DNA of 39,078 nucleotides from Rickettsia typhi. GTDB lineage: Bacteria; Pseudomonadota; Alphaproteobacteria; Rickettsiales; UBA1997. Below the pieces are notes generated by a model. That model was not told where the DNA came from. It ran no database searches and saw only the letters and a list, made by a program, of their open reading frames with translations. The DNA is taken from contig CAMAWV010000006.1 in NCBI GenBank assembly GCA_945862075.1, positions 1 through 39,078 on the forward strand, read 5' to 3'. The position numbers and the translations under genes were made by a program. Shown in pieces: positions 15,362 to 22,476 of this stretch (positions are counted from its first letter, which is position 1; each line of letters begins with the position of its first letter).

Positions 15362-18093
15362 AAACTCAAAGCCTCATTTAATTCATCAATAAGCCCATCA
15401 CTTTGATCGCCAAATAATTGCCACATTTTGCTTAAGCCCCCTTTGGCGTTAAAAGGATTTAAATCAAAATCATCTTTCTCAATGTGAAAACTTGCGGTAT
15501 TATGCTCTTTGATTAAACGCAACCACTCCATTTGTTCTTCATTAAATTTCAGGCTTCCGGCCTGTTTTTTAAAAACCCAATTTTGAAAATTTTTATCGAC
15601 GGTTTTGCTATAATTAACAAGCGTTTTATCAATTCCGCTATTTTTACGCATTAGCGAAATTAAAGCGGTGAGTTCATTTTCGGCTTGCCCGTCAACTTTT
15701 CCGTTAATTTCGGTTGTTGCTTCAAAAGCCTTCCAAACATTAAGCGGATTTAAAATTGGCTTTTCGCTTTTTAATTTTTCTAAAACTTGTTTGATGTCAA
15801 TATAAGTAAGCTCTCTTCTTTGATAAGGCTGATTATAAAAAATTTGCAAAGCGTTGAGTTCATTTTTATTTGCCTCAATCCAATCTTCAAAATTTTTAAT
15901 TAACTCCAAAGAATTCTCTTTATTGTCTTGATGCCATCCTGCAAAAATTACTTCATCGGGGTTAAAATTATCAATTTTTTGCTCGAGAGTTTTTCTGGCA
16001 TTTTCAATAAATTCATTCAGTTCTCCTGTAAAAACTTTGGCTGCTTCATTTTGAAATTTTTCAATTTTTTCTTGATCGGCAATTTCTTCTAAAGTATCTG
16101 GATTAAAAGCATCTAATAAGTTTTTGGCAACTTGTAAAATTGTTTTGCCAAGGGCTTTTTTTTGAAATTCTTGTTGTTGTTTTTCGGTTAAATGTTTGTC
16201 AAGACTCGATAATCTGCTTGCTAAAGTAGTGAATAATTCTTCATCTCTCGCTCCAACTGCAACAGCTTTAAGTAAATCTTTTAAAGGGATTGATGGTTTT
16301 TTATCTAAAGGTTGAATATCGGTTTTTAAACTTTTTGAAACTCCAATTGCATCAAAAATAACAAAATGATCTTTGGCAAATTTAGCAGTTGGTGTTACTT
16401 TTTTTAAAGAATCAAGATCAATGGTTCTGGTGCCTCGACCTTTCATTTGCTCAAAATAATTTCGGCTTTTGACATCACGCATAAAAAGCAAACATTCAAG
16501 CGGTTTAACATCGGTGCCAGTGGCAATCATATCAACAGTTATGGCAATTCTTGGGTAAAAACTACCACGAAAATCTGCCAAAACACTTTTTGGATCTTCG
16601 CTATTGTAAGTGATTTTTTTACAAAATTTATTTTCTTCAGCAAATTCTTCACGCACAATTTTGATAATATCATCGGCATGACTATCGGTTTTGGCAAAAA
16701 TCAAGGTTTTTGGAACTTCAAAATTGCCATCCTTATCAAAGCGATCAGGAAAGGCAGTTTTAACATTTTCTTTAAAACTTTTGATGATGGTGCGAATTTG
16801 ATTTGGATTAACCACATCGCAATCAAGTTGTTTTTTTGAATATTCTAAATCTTCATCTTGTAATTCTATGCGTTTTTTGCGACTGAGTTTTTCACGATGC
16901 TCGACATATTCTTGAGCTGGAATTATCGCACCCTGATTAGTGATTTTGGTATCGATAATAAAAACCTTGCTTGGCACATTTACGCCATCAACCACCGCCA
17001 TATCGTGTGAATATTCACTCACAATATTTTGGTCAAAATAGCCGATGGTGTGCTTGTTTGGCGTTGCGGTTAAGCCAATTTGGAAGGCATCATAATAATC
17101 TAAAACCTGCTTCCAGAGGTTATAAATTGAGCGATGGCATTCGTCGATGATAATAAAATCAAAAAACTCAATTGGCATTTTAGAATCATATTTAAGAGGT
17201 GGAATTTTTTTAGGTTGCCAGCTGTTTTCGTTTGGATTTTGCTCTTCTAGTTTTTCATCTAGTTCTTCTCCTTTTAAGGTGGAGTAAAGCCTTTGAATGG
17301 TGCTAATTATTACTTGGCTATCTTTTGGAATGTAGCTTGATTTTAACCTAGAAACATTGTAAAGTTCTGTAAATAAACGATTATCATCATTGGGAATAAA
17401 CTGCATAAATTCTTGCTCGGCTTGTTCGCCAAGATTTTTGGTATCAACTAAAAATAAAATTCTTGTAGCTTTAGCAAATTTTAGCAAACGATAAATAAAG
17501 GTGATGGCGGTAAAGGTTTTGCCAGAGCCTGTTGCCATTTGTATTAGAGCCTTGGGGCGACTTTCTTTGAAAGAAGTTTCTAGCTTTTTGATGGCATTAA
17601 TTTGGCAATCTCTGAGTTTTTCAGTTGGTAAATCTGGTAAATCTAGCAATAATCTGGCGCGAAGTGATTTGTTGGTTTTAAGCCAATCTTGCAGGGTTTG
17701 TGGGCAATGAAAATTAAAAACTTCATGCACTCGGGGCTTTGGATCGTTGAAATTGGTGAAGAAGTTTTTTTCGCCAGTGCTAATATAAACAAAAGGCAGT
17801 GGATTATTTTTTAAATATTTCAGTTGTGCTTTGGCATAATTTTCGGCTTGATCTAAGTGAGTGTTGATTCGATGACCTTCTTCTTTGCGTTTGGCTTCAA
17901 TTACTCCACAAGGCCTTCCATCAATAAATAACACATAATCTGCAGGACCAACATCGGTTTGATATTCTCTAACGGCTACACCAAGGCTATGATGTAGATT
18001 AATTTTTTTTATTTCTTGAACTACCCAGCCACTAGCGGCAAGATTTTCATCAATTTCATCTCTAGCAATTTGTTCGGGATTTTGATTTTTCAT
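15358..18093 (-). CDS. hsdR: Type I restriction endonuclease subunit HsdR
   Basis: 911 residues from the ATG at 18091-18093. The nuclease domain has the PD-(D/E)XK core with Asp52 (GPADYVLF) and Glu66-Ala-Lys68 (GVIEAKR). The translocase has Walker A MATGSGKT (about 186-193), DECH at 317-320 and GLTATPNK, followed by an EcoEI-type C-terminal region. It cleaves DNA after ATP-driven translocation. The frame stays open for 40 more codons upstream, but those codons run out of frame through a purF remnant, so the family start (MKNQNPEQIARDEID) is preferred. It is the first gene of hsdR-hsdS-RhuM/Fic-hsdM. The only good promoter upstream is the duplicated purF promoter. A 37-codon remnant ORF ends 10 nt before this ATG, so its translation may help initiation here. 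Confidence 0.94.
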   Translation of the reverse strand: MKNQNPEQIARDEIDENLAASGWVVQEIKKINLHHSLGVAVREYQTDVGPADYVLFIDGRPCGVIEAKRKEEGHRINTHLDQAENYAKAQLKYLKNNPLPFVYISTGEKNFFTNFNDPKPRVHEVFNFHCPQTLQDWLKTNKSLRARLLLDLPDLPTEKLRDCQINAIKKLETSFKESRPKALIQMATGSGKTFTAITFIYRLLKFAKATRILFLVDTKNLGEQAEQEFMQFIPNDDNRLFTELYNVSRLKSSYIPKDSQVIISTIQRLYSTLKGEELDEKLEEQNPNENSWQPKKIPPLKYDSKMPIEFFDFIIIDECHRSIYNLWKQVLDYYDAFQIGLTATPNKHTIGYFDQNIVSEYSHDMAVVDGVNVPSKVFIIDTKITNQGAIIPAQEYVEHREKLSRKKRIELQDEDLEYSKKQLDCDVVNPNQIRTIIKSFKENVKTAFPDRFDKDGNFEVPKTLIFAKTDSHADDIIKIVREEFAEENKFCKKITYNSEDPKSVLADFRGSFYPRIAITVDMIATGTDVKPLECLLFMRDVKSRNYFEQMKGRGTRTIDLDSLKKVTPTAKFAKDHFVIFDAIGVSKSLKTDIQPLDKKPSIPLKDLLKAVAVGARDEELFTTLASRLSSLDKHLTEKQQQEFQKKALGKTILQVAKNLLDAFNPDTLEEIADQEKIEKFQNEAAKVFTGELNEFIENARKTLEQKIDNFNPDEVIFAGWHQDNKENSLELIKNFEDWIEANKNELNALQIFYNQPYQRRELTYIDIKQVLEKLKSEKPILNPLNVWKAFEATTEINGKVDGQAENELTALISLMRKNSGIDKTLVNYSKTVDKNFQNWVFKKQAGSLKFNEEQMEWLRLIKEHNTASFHIEKDDFDLNPFNAKGGLSKMWQLFGDQSDGLIDELNEALSL

Positions 18094-18103
18094 TACTTTA
18101 ATT

Positions 18104-18217
18104 TTACTTGCGATGGGGCAGTTGTTTTGGCAGCGGTAGAATAGCGAACATGGCCAATAGCACATTTGAGTTATAAATGCCAAAAACCCCAAATTCTTCT
18201 TGAAATTTATCAAACAT
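18104..18217 (-). pseudogene. purF: Broken purF 5' fragment (possible 37-codon leader ORF)
   Basis: The ATG at 18215-18217 starts MFDKFQEEFGVFGIYN, matching PurF residues 1-16, but the catalytic Cys9 has become Phe. After codon 17 there is a deletion corresponding to 11246-11431 of purF. The next block matches purF codons 81-97 but out of frame. The reading frame ends with TAA at 18104-18106, after 37 codons. It cannot make an enzyme. It lies in the probable 5' leader of hsdR and may act as a translated leader. Confidence 0.88.
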
Positions 18218-18305
18218 AAAATTAAAATTAAATCAAATTTACGAAAAGAATTGTAAATTATTTAAGATAAGTTGTCAAGATTGTTAAAATAAATTAGCAA
18301 TGCAA
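18116..18305. repeat. Right copy of duplicated purF 5' region and promoter
   Basis: Direct repeat of the 5' end of purF and its upstream region, with an internal deletion. 18116-18164 corresponds to 11197-11245, and about 18166-18305 to 11432-11572. Homology stops just before the 3' end of rlmJ and 22 bp upstream of hsdR. The two copies therefore bracket the four-gene restriction operon almost exactly. Confidence 0.9.
18250..18278 (-). promoter_or_regulatory. Duplicated purF-type promoter upstream of hsdR
   Basis: TTGACA (18273-18278) and TACAAT (18250-18255) on the minus strand are separated by 17 nt. The hexamers and spacer are identical to the purF promoter. It would start an RNA about 150 nt upstream of the hsdR ATG. 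Confidence 0.8.
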
Positions 18306-18313
18306 AGGTTCCA

Positions 18314-19177
18314 TTATAATTCTTCTAGGCTGTATTCAAAATCTTGGTCTGTGAGTTTTGCTAATAAGTTTGGTAAAAAATGATTGAGTTGTTCCTTTAA
18401 AATATATGGTGGATTAATAACCAACATACCGCATTTTTGCATTTTATTGTGTAGGGCTAGGTTATTTATGCCTATTTCAATTTGCATTATTTTAGTAAAA
18501 TTTAGTTTTTTAATTTCGTTGATAGTTTTTGCTAAAACTTCGTTTTGAGACGTGATGGGATACCACCATAAATAAACTCCGTTAGCAAATCTCTGTTTGG
18601 CTTCTGTTAGAGCTTTAAAGCTATTTTGGTAATCTGGGCTAATTGTGAGGTGAGTTTTTTCATAAGGTGGATCTATCAATGCAAAACATCTTTTTTGCAG
18701 AGGTGGTAGCTTGGTTTTTAACAAATCAAAGCCATTACCAAGATTGGTGACAACTTTTTTATTGCCAGCAAAATTTCTTTTTAAACCAAAATAAATTTCT
18801 TGATTTTTTTCAGATAAAATAATTTGCCAATTTTCGGTTTTTTTATGTAAAATATATTTCATTAGCAAGGCAGAGCCAGCATAAAACTTTAAATTATCGG
18901 CTAAATTATCAAGAGAAGTTAAGTTTATTTTTGCTAAAGTTTGCCAAAATATATGAGGCATACTATCAAAAAAATTTTTGTGCTTAATAAGTTTATAAAT
19001 ACCTTGGTTGCTTTCGATATTTTGCTGATTTAACAAATATTTGCCAAGCCCTGCATGGGTATCGATTGCTAATAAAGGCTTATTTTTTTGTTGTAAATAA
19101 TCAAGACAGCAACATAAAATACAATGTTTAAATAAGTCGGCGAAATTGCCAACATGAAAAGAATGTTGATAGTTCAT
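18314..19177 (-). CDS. rlmJ: 23S rRNA (adenine2030-N6)-methyltransferase RlmJ
   Basis: 287 residues from the ATG at 19175-19177. The start MNYQHSFHVGNFADLFKH is the family's characteristic N-terminus. An in-frame upstream ATG would add 15 residues and overlap bamE by about 40 bp, while the chosen start leaves a 4-nt gap after bamE. The SAM-binding region includes DTHAGLGKY (Asp-Thr-His-Ala-Gly), and the catalytic motif is DPPYE in ALIDPPYEKTH. RlmJ methylates A2030 in 23S rRNA in the cytoplasm. It is non-essential in E. coli. Downstream is the right copy of the purF duplication, so before the insertion purF would have been the next gene on this strand. Confidence 0.92.
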   Translation of the reverse strand: MNYQHSFHVGNFADLFKHCILCCCLDYLQQKNKPLLAIDTHAGLGKYLLNQQNIESNQGIYKLIKHKNFFDSMPHIFWQTLAKINLTSLDNLADNLKFYAGSALLMKYILHKKTENWQIILSEKNQEIYFGLKRNFAGNKKVVTNLGNGFDLLKTKLPPLQKRCFALIDPPYEKTHLTISPDYQNSFKALTEAKQRFANGVYLWWYPITSQNEVLAKTINEIKKLNFTKIMQIEIGINNLALHNKMQKCGMLVINPPYILKEQLNHFLPNLLAKLTDQDFEYSLEEL

Positions 19178-19181
19178 AATT

Positions 19182-19691
19182 TTAAGAACCAAATTTGCTA
19201 ATATTTTCGATAAAATAATCAACTAAAGTATTTTTTCGCTTCACCTTGGTTGTTTCGTTGCTAAATTTAAAATCTTGATTTTCATGGTTAAGATTATAAA
19301 ATTCTAGATCTTTAATGTTTTCAAAATTATCAAAAGTAATAAGTAGAATTTTTCTATCGGTTGTTTTTGGTTTAAAAAACAGAAGATGTTTAATTTCTTC
19401 ATAGAAATAAATAAAATACTCTTTATTATTTAGTTTAAAATAAACAGTTGGGCTACCTAAATCATTAAGAACGGTTCTTTTTGACGAAACTCCTTTTTGA
19501 AACATATTTGATTTATAAGTATCAAATATATAACCGTGTTTTTCATATCTGGCTACACAAGAATTTAGGCAAAAAAATGATACAATAATTACTGGAAAAA
19601 TTGTGAATTTTATATTTTGTAATTTTGAATTAATGAAATACAAAAATTGTTGAAAAAAATTAAGTAAAAAAATCATAAAATCATATTGCAA
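19182..19691 (-). CDS. bamE: BamE/OmlA-family outer-membrane lipoprotein
   Basis: 169 residues. A hydrophobic segment (about 28-44) ends in CLNSC, so lipidation at Cys45 is likely. The n-region is unusually long, and translation from Met6 is possible. After the signal, HGYIFDTYKSNMFQKGVSSK and VLNDLGSPTVYF match the SmpA/OmlA (BamE) domain: a Gly-Val-Ser-Lys turn, then a helix ending in LG(S/T)P. ILLITFDNFENIKDLEF and the C-terminal NTLVDYFIENISKFG match alphaproteobacterial BamE. BamE is part of the outer-membrane protein assembly machinery. In many alphaproteobacteria it sits divergent from the L32-PlsX-FabH cluster, and that is the arrangement here. The 274 bp between bamE and rpmF are very AT-rich and should hold both promoters, but no clear one stands out. 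Confidence 0.78.
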   Translation of the reverse strand: MQYDFMIFLLNFFQQFLYFINSKLQNIKFTIFPVIIVSFFCLNSCVARYEKHGYIFDTYKSNMFQKGVSSKRTVLNDLGSPTVYFKLNNKEYFIYFYEEIKHLLFFKPKTTDRKILLITFDNFENIKDLEFYNLNHENQDFKFSNETTKVKRKNTLVDYFIENISKFGS

Positions 19692-19965
19692 TTTGAAAAA
19701 AAAGACACTAAGCTTGGATGTATTATATTTTGTTTTTTTGTGGTTTAAATTAAAAATAACATAATTTTATGTAGTTTTTAATTTGCAATACATGTTAGCT
19801 TTATTTTATTAATTTTAAATTCAATTCTAAAACTTTGTTTTAAATCAAGTAAATTGAAGCTTTTAAAATTAAAAATATTTTGTTATAGTAGATTATAGAT
19901 TAGAAATGCTATTACAAGATATTTTTTATTATTATATATTTTTTTAACAATAATTTTTTATCAAT

Positions 19966-20250
19966 ATGGCGGTTCCTAAAAAGAAAAAATCCAGTTCAAA
20001 AAGCGGCATGAGAAGAGGTAGCAATGGCACCTTTAAGGCAGATTTTACCAATGTTATTGTTGATAAAGAAAGCGGCGAATTTAAACTTCCGCATCATGTT
20101 ATTAACGATACTTATCAAAATGGTGAATTAAAAATAAATATTAGAAAAAAAGCGAAAAAACAGCAAAAATCTTCCGAAACAAACGAAACAAATGCAAAAA
20201 GAGTTGAAAATAACAACGAAAATGAAGTAATTGAAAATCAATCAGATTAG
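19966..20250 (+). CDS. rpmF: Ribosomal protein L32 with C-terminal extension
   Basis: 94 residues. The first ~60 match L32: [17 protein letters not shown], then a short Gly/Thr segment and [15 protein letters not shown]. The usual protein is about 57-65 residues long. The extra ~30 residues are Lys/Asn/Glu-rich ([15 protein letters not shown] and onward) and look disordered. It is the first gene of the rpmF-plsX-fabH cluster, 3 nt before plsX. Confidence 0.95.
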   Translation: MAVPKKKKSSSKSGMRRGSNGTFKADFTNVIVDKESGEFKLPHHVINDTYQNGELKINIRKKAKKQQKSSETNETNAKRVENNNENEVIENQSD

Positions 20251-20253
20251 AAA

Positions 20254-21315
20254 GTGTCTGAGATTATAATCGCCCTAGATTGTATGGGTGGCGATAAGGC
20301 TCCGCAAATTGTTATTGAAGGAGCCGATATCGTTGCTAGCAAATCTGCTAATATTAATTTCTTGCTGTTTGGCGATTCAAAAAAAGTTTTACCAATAATA
20401 AATCACTGCCGTAATTTAAAAGGTAGGTTTGATTTTATTCATACCGACGAAGTTGTTTCTGCTTCTGAAAAACCATCTGTTGCTTTGCGCAAACTTACTA
20501 AATCTAGTATGCGATTAGCAATTGATTCTGTGAAAGAAAACAAATCTATGGCAGTTGTTTCGGCAGGTAATACTGGGGCTTTAATGGCTATTGCTAAATT
20601 AGTGTTACGAACTCTGCCTACAATAAGTCGTCCAGCTATTGTTACTTCGGTGCCAAACAAAAAAAATAAAGGCACTGTATTGCTCGATATGGGTGCTAAT
20701 ATTGAATGCGATGCTAATCTATTATTTGAATTTGCAGTAATGGGTAAAGCTTTTGCTAATTATGCTTTAAATATCAAAAATCCTACTGTTGGGGTTTTAA
20801 ATGTTGGCTCCGAAGAATTAAAAGGCAATAACCATGTGCAAAATGTAGCAAATATGCTAAAAAACAGCGCTATGTCGAGTAATTTTTGTGGTTATGTAGA
20901 AGGTGATGATATTGTTAAAGGTGATGTTGATGTTGTGGTAACCGATGGTTTTACTGGCAATATTGCCTTAAAAACTATCGAAGGAACTGCTAAATTTATT
21001 TCTGCAGTTATTAAAGATGGCTTTACTTCTTCTTGGTTGGCAAAAATTGGTTATATTTTATCTTCTTTTTCGCTTAATAATGCCATCAAAAAAATAGATC
21101 CTAGAATGCACAATGGGGCAATGCTGATTGGTTTAAATGGAATTGTAGTAAAGAGTCATGGCAGTACAGATGCTATTGGTTTTGCTAATGCTATTATGGT
21201 TGCTAATAATTTAATTGCCAATCAAATAAACGAAAAAATTATTGCCGATCTGAATCAAAATCAAGATTTTTTAAATAATTTTAACCAAGCTCAATCTATT
21301 AATCAAAATAATTAA
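20254..21315 (+). CDS. plsX: Phosphate acyltransferase PlsX
   Basis: 353 residues starting with GTG, 3 nt after rpmF. It makes acyl-phosphate from acyl-ACP to feed PlsY in phosphatidic acid synthesis, peripherally at the inner membrane. IIIALDCMGGDKAP at the N-terminus is diagnostic. SAGNTGALMA, LLDMGANIEC, GFTGNIALKTIEG and the C-terminal NGIVVKSHGSTD are all present. The C-terminal ~25 residues are Asn/Gln-rich and variable. It is grouped with fabH as in most bacteria. The GTG start is supported by the position of the conserved N-terminus. Confidence 0.96.
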   Translation: MSEIIIALDCMGGDKAPQIVIEGADIVASKSANINFLLFGDSKKVLPIINHCRNLKGRFDFIHTDEVVSASEKPSVALRKLTKSSMRLAIDSVKENKSMAVVSAGNTGALMAIAKLVLRTLPTISRPAIVTSVPNKKNKGTVLLDMGANIECDANLLFEFAVMGKAFANYALNIKNPTVGVLNVGSEELKGNNHVQNVANMLKNSAMSSNFCGYVEGDDIVKGDVDVVVTDGFTGNIALKTIEGTAKFISAVIKDGFTSSWLAKIGYILSSFSLNNAIKKIDPRMHNGAMLIGLNGIVVKSHGSTDAIGFANAIMVANNLIANQINEKIIADLNQNQDFLNNFNQAQSINQNN

Positions 21316-21317
21316 AT

Positions 21318-22280
21318 ATGGCTATTTCTGCTAAAATAGTTGCAACTGGTTCATATTTGCCAGAGAAAATTCTCACCAACCATGATTTATCTAAAATGGT
21401 TGATACAGACGATACCTGGATAACCGAAAGAACGGGCATTAAACAGCGCAGAATTGCCGCAGAAAATCAGCTTACTTCTGATTTGGCATATTTGGCATAC
21501 TGTGATTTAGTAAAAAATTATCATCTTTCCGCTACAAACATTGAAGCAATTATTGTGGCTACCACTACTCCAGATTTAACCTTTCCTGCTACTGCTACAA
21601 CTGTTCAGGCAAAAATTGGAGCTAGCAATGCATTTGCTTTCGATGTTTCGGCGGTTTGCTCTGGTTTTGTTTATGCTCTTACTATAGCTAATTCATTAAT
21701 TTTAGCTAAGCAAGTGAAAAATGTTTTAGTTATTGGTGCCGAAACAATGTCTAGAATTGTCGATTGGAAAGATCGTAATACTTGTGTGCTTTTTGGCGAT
21801 GGTGCTGGTTGTGTTTTTTTAGAGGAAAGCAATGAGTTAAATACAGGTATTTTAGCAAGTCATCTAAATTCCGATGGCACTTTAAACAGTTTGTTGCAAA
21901 CCAACGGTGGCCCATCTTTTAACGGCTCTTCTGGGTATGTGCAGATGCAGGGAAAAGAAGTTTTTAAACATGCTGTCGAAAAAATGACTCAATCTGTTTT
22001 AACTACTTTAAAAAAAATTAATCTATCATCAGCCGACATAGATTTACTAATACCGCATCAAGCAAATCTACGCATTTTACAAAGTGTTGCTAATAAATTG
22101 CAATTATCACCAGATAAAGTAATTATAACCGTGCATGATCATGGCAATACTTCGGCAGCTTCTATTCCGTTAGCTCTTGATTTTGCCTATAAAAATAATA
22201 AAATCAAAAAAGATAATCTTGTTGTTTTAGAAGCTTTAGGTGGAGGTTTAACTTGGGGTAGTATGGCAATTCGCTGGTAA
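21318..22280 (+). CDS. fabH: 3-oxoacyl-ACP synthase III
   Basis: 320 residues, standard for KAS III. It condenses acetyl-CoA with malonyl-ACP to initiate fatty acid synthesis. The catalytic triad is visible: Cys114 in SAVCSGFVYA, His in LLIPHQANLRIL, and Asn in DHGNTSAAS. It starts 2 nt after plsX, so the two are translationally linked. An ihfA gene often follows in alphaproteobacteria but is absent here. A 196-bp gap leads to uvrA, with no clear terminator. Confidence 0.97.
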   Translation: MAISAKIVATGSYLPEKILTNHDLSKMVDTDDTWITERTGIKQRRIAAENQLTSDLAYLAYCDLVKNYHLSATNIEAIIVATTTPDLTFPATATTVQAKIGASNAFAFDVSAVCSGFVYALTIANSLILAKQVKNVLVIGAETMSRIVDWKDRNTCVLFGDGAGCVFLEESNELNTGILASHLNSDGTLNSLLQTNGGPSFNGSSGYVQMQGKEVFKHAVEKMTQSVLTTLKKINLSSADIDLLIPHQANLRILQSVANKLQLSPDKVIITVHDHGNTSAASIPLALDFAYKNNKIKKDNLVVLEALGGGLTWGSMAIRW

Positions 22281-22391
22281 TATCATTTTCAATTTTTAAA
22301 TGCATAAATAACTTGATATTTATTAATTTAATCTTTATTTTAAACCACGATTTATCCAAATGCACTAACGGTTTTAAAACTAAACTTAAAA

Positions 22392-22439
22392 TTAAAACTA
22401 TTTTGTTTTTTTATGTATTTAAAGATTGAAAATATGATA
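22392..22439 (+). repeat. Copy B of the ~50-bp repeat upstream of uvrA
   Basis: Near-copy of 470-520. Its 3' end runs into the candidate extended -10 of uvrA at 22435-22443. The match suggests either a shared promoter-proximal element or a small dispersed repeat. Confidence 0.5.
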
Positions 22440-22443
22440 TAAT
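22435..22443 (+). promoter_or_regulatory. Extended -10 promoter candidate for uvrA
   Basis: TG-A-TATAAT is a perfect extended -10 element, 33 bp upstream of the uvrA ATG. No good -35 lies at the normal distance, as expected for extended -10 promoters. No LexA-type operator was recognised. Confidence 0.55.
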
Positions 22444-22476
22444 AGGTAGCTTTTAAGAATTAAATTAAAAAATATA

